Origin: CAWATZ01 sp963784995
GTDB taxonomy: Bacteria; Planctomycetota; Planctomycetia; Gemmatales; Gemmataceae
Reading direction: 5' to 3'
Length of the DNA: 64,000 nt
Assembly: GCA_963784995.1 (NCBI GenBank)
Contig: CAWATZ010000007.1
Span: forward strand, 1 to 64,000
Shown piece after piece: positions 38,171-46,734 of this stretch. A program made the position numbers and the translations under genes. The first letter of the stretch is position 1; each line of letters starts with the position of its first letter. The notes beneath the pieces were generated by a model, which ran no database searches, was not told the DNA's origin, and saw nothing but the letters and a program-made list of their open reading frames with translations.

Positions 38171-38572
38171 TCACGGCTGCGACAGCCGGGGATCGTTTGC
38201 GGGAAGGATTCGGAAGACCAGGTCCGGAGCCTTGCGGCGGTTGATGGCAGAGGCCACTTCGCCGCGCAGCAAGCCCTTGAACGGCTCCAGGTGCTGGAGG
38301 TACTGCTCCAGCGAGGCGTTTCCCGCCGAGATCGCCGGGACAAGCGTTACCAGCAGCCGGGAGGCCGACGGAAACGGCACAACCGACTCAACCAGCAAAT
38401 CACGCAGCAGATCGTCCTGGCACTCGCCGGCCAGCACCAGGGCCAGCGTCTCGGCGACCTGGCTGCACAGCTGCAGGGCCTTGCGGTTCTCGACGCGGCC
38501 CAATCCCGAACCGGAAGACAGGCCCGGCGGGGCGTGACGGAAGCGTCTGCGCGGATGTTTCTTTCGCGACAT
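38171..38572 (-). CDS. rbfA: Ribosome-binding factor A-like protein
   Basis: The 133-residue product has a basic N-terminus (MSRKKHPRRRFRHAP) and a KH-like core. Signals include LCSQVAETLALVLAGECQDDLL, a central strand SRLLVTLVPA, and the C-terminal LRGEVASAINRRKAPDLVFRILP, which parallels the RbfA ending LRxxIAxxINRKRVPELxF. RbfA assists 30S maturation. The N-terminal extension is a little longer than usual. No ribosome-maturation neighbours (nusA, infB) are present here. Confidence 0.75.
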   Translation of the reverse strand: MSRKKHPRRRFRHAPPGLSSGSGLGRVENRKALQLCSQVAETLALVLAGECQDDLLRDLLVESVVPFPSASRLLVTLVPAISAGNASLEQYLQHLEPFKGLLRGEVASAINRRKAPDLVFRILPANDPRLSQP

Positions 38573-38787
38573 GGATTCTCTCACGAACGAAGAACGGAAT
38601 TCGACACCGGGGGACGTCGTGAGAGCCACGGTCAGAGGTCGGCGAAATCAGCCGGCCACGAGGCCGAGGCTCGACCGGATGAGGAACAGGACACGCATGG
38701 TCGGCCTCCTTTCGGGGACAGGGGGAAGAGACAAACACCAGGACACGGAACTGGGCGCCTGGGTTCAGGGCAATCACCAATACAGGG

Positions 38788-39075
38788 TCATCCTCGCGAG
38801 GGAGCGCGGTAGACGAGCGTCAATACGTAGACAATCTCTTCTTCCTCATTCACGTCGAAGGTTACCGTGAGAGGAGGAACAATCAGGACGCGCTCGAAGC
38901 TCCCTCGTGATTCGCCTGCCTCGGACGGATTGCTCTCAAGAATCCGATCAATCTCTGCCATCGCTATCGTTATCGGCGCTGTATCCTGCCCGCGCTGAAA
39001 CAAATCAAGGACAAGAGCAGCCAGCCTGTTCTGGATAAGTGAGGTTCTCCAGATAACACGAAAGCGGCCGTTCAT
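38788..39075 (-). CDS. Small protein, possible RelE/ParE-like toxin
   Basis: The 95-residue protein contains MAEIDRILESNPSEAGESRG and ends with strands RVLIVPPLTVTFDVNEEEEIVYVLTLVYRAP, a pattern compatible with the small RelE/ParE fold. Its start overlaps the stop of the upstream 87-residue gene by four bases (ATGA), the usual toxin-antitoxin coupling. No catalytic residue can be assigned with confidence, so the toxin call is tentative. Confidence 0.55.
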   Translation of the reverse strand: MNGRFRVIWRTSLIQNRLAALVLDLFQRGQDTAPITIAMAEIDRILESNPSEAGESRGSFERVLIVPPLTVTFDVNEEEEIVYVLTLVYRAPSRG

Positions 39076-39335
39076 TGTTTATCTCGGGCATCGGAGATCA
39101 CTTTTTCCAGATACGCAATTGCCTCGGCAGTCGGCATGCCACCGGGCTCGGCCCGAGCAGCCTCGATTTCCTCACGCGAAAAGAGCGTTTTCGCCCAGGC
39201 GTAGAGCAACTTCCGGTATTCAGCCTCCGGAAGGACGTGCGCGATCGGTTGTCCCTTTTCATCGCAAAGGGCAACCTCGGTCTCCAGGTTGTGCAATTTC
39301 GCGCGCAGCTCCGTGTCAACGATAACTTTTGTCAT
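39072..39335 (-). CDS. Small protein, possible antitoxin partner
   Basis: The 87-residue protein (MTKVIVDTELRAKLHNLE) has a short beta/helix start, then EVALCDEKGQPIAHVLPEAEYRKLLY, and a C-terminal acidic helix (FSREEIEAARAEPGGMPTAEAIAYLEKV). The sequence around GQPIAHVLPEAEY resembles Phd/YefM-like or similar antitoxins in layout. It overlaps the downstream small gene by four bases. The pairing, rather than any clear motif, supports the call. Confidence 0.6.
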   Translation of the reverse strand: MTKVIVDTELRAKLHNLETEVALCDEKGQPIAHVLPEAEYRKLLYAWAKTLFSREEIEAARAEPGGMPTAEAIAYLEKVISDARDKQ

Positions 39336-39518
39336 GGCTGCCTGGCTCCAGTGAAAGTCACAATGTCCTACCCCCAGCATACTCCGAACCACGACAAATC
39401 TCCAGATCATCCCTGCTCCGGGTGCCCCTCGCCAACGCCCCTCTCGCCTTTTTTCCCGGGCGGGGTACTGTGAACCTGTGTCCAAGCGTTCGCCCTCCTT
39501 GCCGAGAAAGGACCCTCC

Positions 39519-41351
39519 ATGAGCAGTGCAGCCACGGCCCCCATCACCCGGCACGGCAGCAGCGCCGACGGCGTTCGCTGGGACCTGAACGATCTCTATT
39601 CCAGCGTGGACGATCCGACTGTCGGCACGGACCTGGCCGCGGCCCGCGAACGAGCCAGGGCGTTCGAGTCGAAATACCGCGGCCAGATCGACAAGCAGGG
39701 CGGCCCCACCGCGGACCTGCTCCTGACCGCCGTGCGCGAACTGGAAAGCCTCTCCGAATTGATGGACAAACCGCTGATCTATGCCCACCTGCTGCACGCC
39801 GCCCGCACCGACGAGCCACGGCACGGGGCCCTGCTCAGCAAGACCCAGCAAGAGCGGATCGAGATCAATCAGCACCTGATCTTCTTCGATCTGGAATGGG
39901 TCAAGGTGCCCGACGACGTCGCCGGGAAGTTGCTGGCCAACCCGTCCCTGGGCTGCTACCGGCACTGGCTGGAGCAGAAGCGGGCCTGGAAGCCGCACTA
40001 CCTCAGCGAGCCGGAAGAGAAGGTCCTCGACGAGAAGAGCATCACCGGCCGGGCCGCGTTCGTCCGCCTCTTTGACGAAAGCGTCGCCACCATCCAGTAC
40101 CCCTACGACCACAACGGCGAATTCAGCCGGCTGACGCTGCAGCAGCTCAACGCCAAGCTGTACGACCCGGACCGCTCCGTCCGCAAGGACGCCGCCCTGG
40201 GCATCACCCGCGGTCTGAAGGAGAACGCCCGGCTGCTGACCTACGTCTTCAACACCCTGGTGCTGGACCATCGCACCGACTGCCGGCTGCGGCGCTGGGG
40301 CGACAACGTCATGGGATCGCGCCACCTGGCCAACGAGATCAGCACCGAGGTCGTGGACGCCCTGATGACCTCGGTGGAGCAGTTTCACGGCACCGTCCAG
40401 CGTTACTATCGGCTCAAGGGCCGGCTGCTGGGGCTGGATCAGCTCTGCGACTACGACCGCTATGCACCACTGTCCGGCGACCTGCCCAGCTGTCCCTGGT
40501 CGCAGGCGCGGGAGATCGTCGAGGGCAGTTACGAGGCCTTCAGTCCGGATGCGGGCCGGGTGATTCGCCGGTTCTTCCAGGATCACTGGATCGACGCCGA
40601 GCTGCGCCCGGGCAAGCGCAGCGGGGCCTTCTCCAGCAGCGCCGTGCCCAGCGTCCATCCGTACATCCTGATGAACTACACCGACAAGCTGCGTGACGTG
40701 ATGACGCTGGCCCACGAGTTGGGTCATGGGCTGCATCAGTTCCTGTCGCGGAGCGTCGGGTATCTCCAGTGTGACACCCCATTGACAACGGCGGAGACGG
40801 CCAGCGTCTTTGGCGAGATGCTCACGTTCCAGCAACTGCTCCGGCTTTACTCCGAGCCGAAGGTCCGCCTGGCATTGCTGTGCAGCAAGATCGAGGACGG
40901 CTTTGCCACGGTCTTCCGCCAGGTGGTGCTGACGCGCTTCGAGCAACTGCTGCACAAGGCCCGCCACGCCGAGGGGGAGCTGACCACGGAGCGGATCAAC
41001 GAGCTGTGGATGGACGCCAACCGGCCCATGCACGGCGACGTGGTCCAGCTGACCGACGGATATGCCTGGTGGTGGCTGTACATCGGGCACTTCATCCACG
41101 TGCCGTTCTACTGCTACGCCTACGCCTTTGGCGAATTGCTGGTGCTGGCCCTGGTGCAGAAGTACAAGCAAGAAGGGGCCGGGTTCGTGCCCAAGTACCT
41201 GGAAATGCTGGCGTCCGGTGGGTCGCTGGCGCCGCCGGAACTGCTGGCCCGGCTGGGCATTCAGATCAACGATCCGAAGTTCTGGGGACTGGGGCTGCGG
41301 CTGCTGGACGACATGGTGAGCGAGGCGGAGAAGCTGGCGCGGGAGGTGTGA
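39519..41351 (+). CDS. pepF: M3 family oligopeptidase (oligoendopeptidase F)
   Basis: The 610-residue protein has the zinc motif HELGH (about residues 399-403, LAHELGHGLHQFLS) and the downstream TAETASVFGEM with the third ligand Glu, as in PepF/thimet-type metallopeptidases. An N-terminal all-helical region (residues 20-200) is also typical. The enzyme degrades short peptides in the cytoplasm. ATG 39519 has AAAGGA upstream. It is a single gene flanked by inverted repeats on its 3' side. Confidence 0.93.
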   Translation: MSSAATAPITRHGSSADGVRWDLNDLYSSVDDPTVGTDLAAARERARAFESKYRGQIDKQGGPTADLLLTAVRELESLSELMDKPLIYAHLLHAARTDEPRHGALLSKTQQERIEINQHLIFFDLEWVKVPDDVAGKLLANPSLGCYRHWLEQKRAWKPHYLSEPEEKVLDEKSITGRAAFVRLFDESVATIQYPYDHNGEFSRLTLQQLNAKLYDPDRSVRKDAALGITRGLKENARLLTYVFNTLVLDHRTDCRLRRWGDNVMGSRHLANEISTEVVDALMTSVEQFHGTVQRYYRLKGRLLGLDQLCDYDRYAPLSGDLPSCPWSQAREIVEGSYEAFSPDAGRVIRRFFQDHWIDAELRPGKRSGAFSSSAVPSVHPYILMNYTDKLRDVMTLAHELGHGLHQFLSRSVGYLQCDTPLTTAETASVFGEMLTFQQLLRLYSEPKVRLALLCSKIEDGFATVFRQVVLTRFEQLLHKARHAEGELTTERINELWMDANRPMHGDVVQLTDGYAWWWLYIGHFIHVPFYCYAYAFGELLVLALVQKYKQEGAGFVPKYLEMLASGGSLAPPELLARLGIQINDPKFWGLGLRLLDDMVSEAEKLAREV

Positions 41352-41360
41352 GGGGTATTT

Positions 41361-41490
41361 CGACCCCTGCCGGCTTGCCCGGCAGGTGAAGGAGGTCGCT
41401 GGCTAGAGGAAAGGGAAAGAAAACGAACGTTGCTCTCCTTTCCTCTAGCCAGCGACCTCCTTCACCTGCCGGGCAAGCCGGCAGGGGTCG
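41361..41490. repeat. Long inverted repeat, family P130 (copy 3 of 4)
   Basis: Arms with CCTGCCGG/CCGGCAGG hairpins and GTGAAGGAGGTCGCTGGCTAG as in the other copies. It lies between the convergent pepF and M50-HlyD genes. Confidence 0.9.
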
Positions 41491-41505
41491 TAACCATTCT
41501 GCTTC

Positions 41506-44079
41506 TCAGATCAACCCCAGGTCAAACAGCGCATTGATCTTGCGCCACACCCAGCTGGCGCAGGTCTCGGGCTTGCAGTAAATCTTGACCTGAGCCATCA
41601 CCCCAGGAATGATGGCCCGGTCACCGTCCTGGATCTCCACGTAGACGAGGTAGTGCTGGGTCTGCGGCACCAGGGTCTGGCTGCGGGTGCCGCCCTTGAC
41701 CGCCACGGGACCGTTGGCCCGGCTCGACAGGGAATACGGGATCTCGCGGGCCTCCGATTCCGGCAGCGTCGAGACCCGGCCCTTCCAGGTCTGCGAATCC
41801 CGCCCCTGGACCCGGATCGTCACCGGGAGATTGACCAGCAAGTGCTCCCCTTCCTTCATGCCGCGCTCCCGGCCGGGACGGATCAAGATCTTGCCGTCCC
41901 GCGGATCGTCGGGCTCCGAAACGATCACGAAGCCAACACCCAGCTTGCCCATCAGGTCGTCCAGCGCGCTCCACAGCCGTTTCCGCCGGGCGTTGTACGT
42001 GACCGGCTCCTCGGCCATTCCCGCCGGCAGGTCCTGCGTGTCCAGCACAAACTGGGCCGCGGGCACTTGCTTGCTCAGCTCGGCCAGGACGTTCTTGAGC
42101 GGCGTCTTCTGGGGGTGGACTGTCACACGCCGATCCAGCGCCTCCGAGGTCCGCTGCGCCTGGGCGGTCTTGCGCTCGCAGTTCTCCTTGAGCTGATTGA
42201 ACTCGGGAGTCTCCACCGGCAGGCAGACGCGCAGCTGGGCGGGCTGGGTGATGGTGAGGAACGGTTCCTTCGGATCCTTCTCGTAGGTTTTGCCCACGTC
42301 GTCCGGCCGCAGCGCTCCGCTGACGATGCCAGCAAGCGGCGCCACCAGGCGCAGTTCCTCCTCCCGCAGCTTCATCAGTCCGCGCTTCTCCGTGGCTGCC
42401 TTCTCGCGGTCGGCCCTCGCCTGGTTGATCTCCAGGGTGACGTTGGCCTTCTCCTCGGTTTTGACGGTCCCCTCCCGCTGCCGGATCAGGTTGTCGATCC
42501 TGGTCTGGGCGATGGTGACTTCCGATTCCAGCGCCTTGATCTTGGCGTCCACGTCGCGGTTGCTGAACTCGGCCAGGACCTGGCCCTTGCTGACCGTATC
42601 GCCATTGCGCACGTACAGCTGCTCCAGGATGCCCGGGGCCCGCACAAAGACCTTGGCCTGGTTCTCCGGCATCGCCTGGACCAGACCCGTGCCGCGGACC
42701 CGGCTGATGGGCACCGGCACGAAGAAGAGGAAGGCAACCAGTCCGACCACCACACTGCTGGTCACCACCACACGCCAGCGTTTCATGTCGGGCAATCTCC
42801 CTCGGCGAAAAATGTTTTTCCCCAGCCGATACAGCGGCCAGCCGGCCATCGACGCGATCGAGGCCGCACACAGCATCGTGCTGATGATCTCCAGCTTGTA
42901 CGGACGCAGGAAGTTGTACATGACGTACAGGATACCGAACGTCACGATCCACTTGTACACGTAACTGATGATGGCGTAAATGACGAACAGCACCTTGCGC
43001 CACAGCTCCATGTATGGCTCGGGCTGCACTTCCACGCCCAGGCAGTGTTCCAGCACCAGGTTGCTCAGAAAGCGGTTGGCCTTCTCGCGCAGGTTGGGAA
43101 TTTCCAGCCAGTCAGCCAGGACGTAGTAACCGTCGTAGCGCATCAGCGGGTTGGCGTTGAACACCACCGTGCTGACGCTGCAGACGATCATCAGGCTCAG
43201 CGACAGGTTGTTGATGAACGGCTGGCTCGACGTGTTCCACCAGATAAACGTGGAGATGGCGGCGATCACCAGCTCCACGTAGATGCCGGCAAAGCTGATG
43301 ATGATCCGGTGCCATTTGCTGGGCAGCTTCCAGGCGTCGGACACGTTGCAGTACATCGCCGGCGAAAAGCACAGGAACAAGAGGCCCATCTCGTGAACCT
43401 CGCCGCCAAAGCGCTTGCAGCTCAGTCCGTGGCCGAACTCGTGGATCACCTTGACCACGGCCAGGGCGCACCACAGATAGACCACGGTCTTGAAACTGAA
43501 GAACTCGTGGTAGTTGGGCAACTTGCTGCGGAAGGTCTCGAAGTGGGTGGCCACCAGCAGGATGGCGCCCAGCATCAGGCCGACGCTCAGCGTGAAGAAC
43601 CACAGCGAGAAGATCCAGCCCAGCGACTTGACCATGCGCTTGAGCAGCGTGTCCGGATCGATGGCGGGGATCTTGATGTAGAGGATGTTGGTGAACGTCT
43701 GCAGCAGCTCGCTGCGGCGGCGTTTCTTGCGGTTCTCGAACAGCTGCTTGCCGGCCTTGGGCGACTCGTTCTGGGCCAGCCCGGCCTTGATCAGCTGCTG
43801 CGCGAACGACTCCAGGTCTTCCAGCTTGAGCCGTTCCGGCCGGTAATGCTCCTCGTAGGCCAGCTGGGCTTCCTCCAGCGTGCTGGCGCCGTTGAGGTAT
43901 TGCAGCAGGAAATGCTCGTTCTCCTTCAGCCGGTAGTAGCGCAGGCTGACCGGGTCCTTGAGGACGAAGAACGTCCGCCCTTCGTATTTCTGCGCCTCGA
44001 TGACCAGGTCGCGGCGCAGGCGAATGCGAAGGGACTTGCGTCGTTCCAGTTCGCTGGCTGCTTCGGGCTTGGTGGACAT
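41506..44079 (-). CDS. PqqD-like / M50 peptidase / HlyD-like adaptor fusion protein
   Basis: The 857-residue protein has three parts. Residues 18-105 resemble a PqqD-like winged helix (LRRDLVIEAQKYEGRTFFVLKDP to AQQLIKAGLAQ). Residues 150-430 form a site-2 protease-like membrane domain with HEFGH at 213-217 and NPLMRYDGYYVLADWLEIPNL. The rest is a HlyD-type adaptor with a membrane segment, a lipoyl-like half (APGILEQLYVRNGDTVSKGQVLAEF), a coiled coil and a second half. It is last in a three-gene minus-strand set in which every product carries HlyD-like parts. The arrangement suggests handling or export of a peptide; no precursor peptide is evident nearby. Confidence 0.88.
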   Translation of the reverse strand: MSTKPEAASELERRKSLRIRLRRDLVIEAQKYEGRTFFVLKDPVSLRYYRLKENEHFLLQYLNGASTLEEAQLAYEEHYRPERLKLEDLESFAQQLIKAGLAQNESPKAGKQLFENRKKRRRSELLQTFTNILYIKIPAIDPDTLLKRMVKSLGWIFSLWFFTLSVGLMLGAILLVATHFETFRSKLPNYHEFFSFKTVVYLWCALAVVKVIHEFGHGLSCKRFGGEVHEMGLLFLCFSPAMYCNVSDAWKLPSKWHRIIISFAGIYVELVIAAISTFIWWNTSSQPFINNLSLSLMIVCSVSTVVFNANPLMRYDGYYVLADWLEIPNLREKANRFLSNLVLEHCLGVEVQPEPYMELWRKVLFVIYAIISYVYKWIVTFGILYVMYNFLRPYKLEIISTMLCAASIASMAGWPLYRLGKNIFRRGRLPDMKRWRVVVTSSVVVGLVAFLFFVPVPISRVRGTGLVQAMPENQAKVFVRAPGILEQLYVRNGDTVSKGQVLAEFSNRDVDAKIKALESEVTIAQTRIDNLIRQREGTVKTEEKANVTLEINQARADREKAATEKRGLMKLREEELRLVAPLAGIVSGALRPDDVGKTYEKDPKEPFLTITQPAQLRVCLPVETPEFNQLKENCERKTAQAQRTSEALDRRVTVHPQKTPLKNVLAELSKQVPAAQFVLDTQDLPAGMAEEPVTYNARRKRLWSALDDLMGKLGVGFVIVSEPDDPRDGKILIRPGRERGMKEGEHLLVNLPVTIRVQGRDSQTWKGRVSTLPESEAREIPYSLSSRANGPVAVKGGTRSQTLVPQTQHYLVYVEIQDGDRAIIPGVMAQVKIYCKPETCASWVWRKINALFDLGLI

Positions 44080-44135
44080 TGCTTCGTTTCCGCTGAGAGT
44101 CTGTTTCGGAATGCTGCGACAACTGAGCTGTTGTT

Positions 44136-44264
44136 CGACCCCTGCCGGCTTGCCCGGCAGGTGAAGCAGGTCTGTGGCTAGCAGAGAAGGCAGTAGAACG
44201 CTTTTCTTTCACTCTCTTCTAGCTGGTGACCTCCTTCACCTGCCGGGCAAGCCGGCAGGGGTCG
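44136..44264. repeat. Long inverted repeat, family P130 (copy 4 of 4)
   Basis: Arms as in the other P130 copies, with one change in the left arm (GTGAAGCAGGTC). It separates two genes of the HlyD operon. Confidence 0.9.
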
Positions 44265-44302
44265 AACAACCCTGTCCCTTCTGTTGCAACGTGCTTGCCC
44301 GC

Positions 44303-46525
44303 TCACCTCTCCGTCTCACCCGGATTGATGACGATGGTGGCCGTGCCGCCGGGGATGACCCAGCTCGGCGGCTTCTCCACCAGCTCGGCCGTCAGGGGCA
44401 CCTGCCGGCTGCTGTCGTTGATGAACTGGCCGACGTTGATGATCCGGGCGTCCAGGTGGCCCTCGATCTCGTCGTCGCTGGGCATCTTCCAGACCAGCAC
44501 GCAGTGATCCTGGGTGCCGGTGACGACAAAGGGGTTCCTGGGTGCAAAGGCGCCGCAGGTGACGACTCCGGTCGGCCAGACCAGCTGCCGCAGTTCCGTG
44601 CCGCGTCCCATGGTGCGAGGGGCTCGCCACAGCTGCACCCGGCCCTCGCTGGCGCAGTTGCTCAGGATGGTCTTGCCGTCCGGGGCAAACAGGGCCAGGG
44701 TCGAGAAACTGGCCGCGCCCTGCGGGTTCCGCAGCCGACCCTCGACCCGGGTGCGATCGGCCAGCGACCGCAGCCGCAGCTCGGTCCCCTGGTCGAACAG
44801 CACCCGCTTGCCGTCGGTGCCCAGCACCGGCACGTCCCCGCTGCGCTGATCGAAGTCGCTGATCCGCACCGGCGGGTTTTCCCCGACCATCTCCCAGACC
44901 AGCATGTCGTCCCGGCCGACCGACAGGAACTGGACCTGGTCAGTCTTCTCGGTCGGGATGAACTGCACGCAGGTGACGGCCGACTTGTGCGCCGCCGACA
45001 ACCGATGCAGCGGCCGCTTGTCCACGCTGGGCTTGCCGTCTTCCATGCCGACCTTCCAGATCTGGATGGAGCGATCGTCGCCGGCGGTCAGACAGTACTT
45101 GCCGTCCGGACTGAAGGCGACGCTGTTGACCGGACCCTGGTTGACCTGGCCCAGGACCACGGAGCCCTGGGTCATGTCGTCGAGGTTGTAAAGGCGCGCC
45201 ACGCCGTCGGCGAAGCCGGCCAGGATCAGGTTGCGTTTCTCGGCGCCAGGGCCAGTGCAGGCCACGGAGCGAACCGCGGCCCGGTTCTCCACCGTCCACA
45301 GCTCCTGTCCGGTGACGCTGTCCCAGACGCGCAGACTGCGATCTTCGCTGCCGGAGACGATGCGGGGCTGGCTGCCCGGGCTGACGGCCACGCAGGTGAT
45401 CTCGCCGGTGTGACCCCGCAGCACCATGCGCGGCTGGTCAGGCCGGGACGGCTCCACCGACACGATCATGCCCCTCTTGAGGCGGGTGCCTTCCTGGACC
45501 TCGACCGTGCCCTCGACGCGGAGCAGGTCGGGGTTCTGGATCTGCAGCACTGGGTCGAGGGCCTTGACCGAATCGCCCTTGTTCTTGTAGATCACCTTGA
45601 CGATGCCCGAGATGTGGGCCTTGATCTCGTGCATGTGCAGGGTGGTGCTGGCGGCATTCAGTTCGCGCTCGGCCTTGCGCAGGGCGCCGCGCTTGGCAAT
45701 CTCTTCCTCCAGGTAGCGTTGCCAGGTCAGTTCCGCCGCCCGGGTTTCGTCGTTGGAGACGGCGTTCTGGACGACACGGCGCGCTGCCAGGATGCCCTCA
45801 TAGCGTTTCTTGCCCTCGTCGCGGGTCTTCTCGGCGGCCCGGCGCTCGGCCTCGGCGGCGTCGAACCCGGCCACCTTGATTTCCAGTTCGTCCAGCGCCA
45901 GCTTGGGATCGACCAGGGCCAGCAGCTGCCCCCTCTTCACCCGGTCGCCCACTTCCAGCTTGCGGTAGACGTATTCCTGCAACCCCACCCGCACGTGGCC
46001 CGGAGTCACCGCTTCCGCATTCGACTCGCGGATTCGATAAACCTTGTCCGGGGCATCGGCAAATTTGAATAGCTTGTCCTCAGTGTAATCCTGGGGTTTC
46101 GATTCCTCTACCATCAGGTAACCCAGGGCCCCCTGGCCTCGTTTGCCTTCGATCCATTTGCCTTCCCGGAAGAACCGCTCCCGGTCCTCCATGCTGGTAG
46201 CCGCGATTTCTTCTCGGGTCAGCGGGGTGGCGATGAACAGCAGGATGCCGTCCTTCTCGCTGGCGACTTCCTGCTTCTCCACGACCTGGATCTGGGCCTG
46301 ATCGACGTGCAGCTTGTCCTGGGTCAGGTTCCGGTTCGAGGGCCGGATCGACTCCCCGTCCGCCGAGCGGCTTGCTTGCCGATCGTGGTGATCGGAGGTG
46401 TCTTGCTCGCCGCCGGTCGAGGCGTCGGAAGGGGTTTGCTTCCAGCCGCCCTTGCCCAGAGCAATGTCCATCACGACGTAGGTCCCGACACACAGGATCA
46501 GGACGACTGCCAGCCAGCGAAACAT
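44303..46525 (-). CDS. HlyD-like adaptor with C-terminal WD40 propeller
   Basis: The 740-residue protein starts with a membrane anchor (residues 3-22, WLAVVLILCVGTYVVMDIAL). Residues 130-370 look like a HlyD/efflux adaptor: YRKLEVGDRVKRGQLLALVDP, a coiled coil, IKAHISGIVKVIYKNKGDSVKALDPVLQI. From about 375 on there are about six or seven WD40 units (LRGHTGEITCVAVSP, SEDRSLRVWD, VNSVAFSPDGKYCLTAGDDRSIQIW, TGTQDHCVLVWKM). The propeller would lie outside the cytoplasmic membrane. It is the middle gene of the three-gene set. GGAG lies upstream of ATG 46525. Confidence 0.88.
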   Translation of the reverse strand: MFRWLAVVLILCVGTYVVMDIALGKGGWKQTPSDASTGGEQDTSDHHDRQASRSADGESIRPSNRNLTQDKLHVDQAQIQVVEKQEVASEKDGILLFIATPLTREEIAATSMEDRERFFREGKWIEGKRGQGALGYLMVEESKPQDYTEDKLFKFADAPDKVYRIRESNAEAVTPGHVRVGLQEYVYRKLEVGDRVKRGQLLALVDPKLALDELEIKVAGFDAAEAERRAAEKTRDEGKKRYEGILAARRVVQNAVSNDETRAAELTWQRYLEEEIAKRGALRKAERELNAASTTLHMHEIKAHISGIVKVIYKNKGDSVKALDPVLQIQNPDLLRVEGTVEVQEGTRLKRGMIVSVEPSRPDQPRMVLRGHTGEITCVAVSPGSQPRIVSGSEDRSLRVWDSVTGQELWTVENRAAVRSVACTGPGAEKRNLILAGFADGVARLYNLDDMTQGSVVLGQVNQGPVNSVAFSPDGKYCLTAGDDRSIQIWKVGMEDGKPSVDKRPLHRLSAAHKSAVTCVQFIPTEKTDQVQFLSVGRDDMLVWEMVGENPPVRISDFDQRSGDVPVLGTDGKRVLFDQGTELRLRSLADRTRVEGRLRNPQGAASFSTLALFAPDGKTILSNCASEGRVQLWRAPRTMGRGTELRQLVWPTGVVTCGAFAPRNPFVVTGTQDHCVLVWKMPSDDEIEGHLDARIINVGQFINDSSRQVPLTAELVEKPPSWVIPGGTATIVINPGETER

Positions 46526-46621
46526 GGTTGATACTCCGGTCGAGGAGAAAGGAGTTTGGGGACGGGCACCATCCCCGTCACACCTCGGCTATTCGATTTT
46601 CCGACCCAGGGCGTCCGCCCT

Positions 46622-46728
46622 CGCACCCAGGGCTCACGCCCTGGTCTATTGACTGCCGCCCCTTCGGGGCTAAAACTCAGCCCCGAAGGGGCGGCAGTCA
46701 ATAGACCAGGGTGTAAACCCTGGGTGCG
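46622..46728. repeat. Inverted repeat related to the 7277 family (copy 2)
   Basis: Arms contain CACCCAGGG(...)CCCTGG and GCCCC-TTC-GGGGC hairpins joined by TCTATTGACTGCC. It lies between two genes of the HlyD operon. Confidence 0.85.
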
Positions 46729-46734
46729 GGTCTC

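Noticed and set aside
39072..41171. A minus-strand frame of about 700 codons ending at 39072
   Set aside because: Only its last 87 codons (from ATG 39335) look like a gene; the rest is antisense to pepF.
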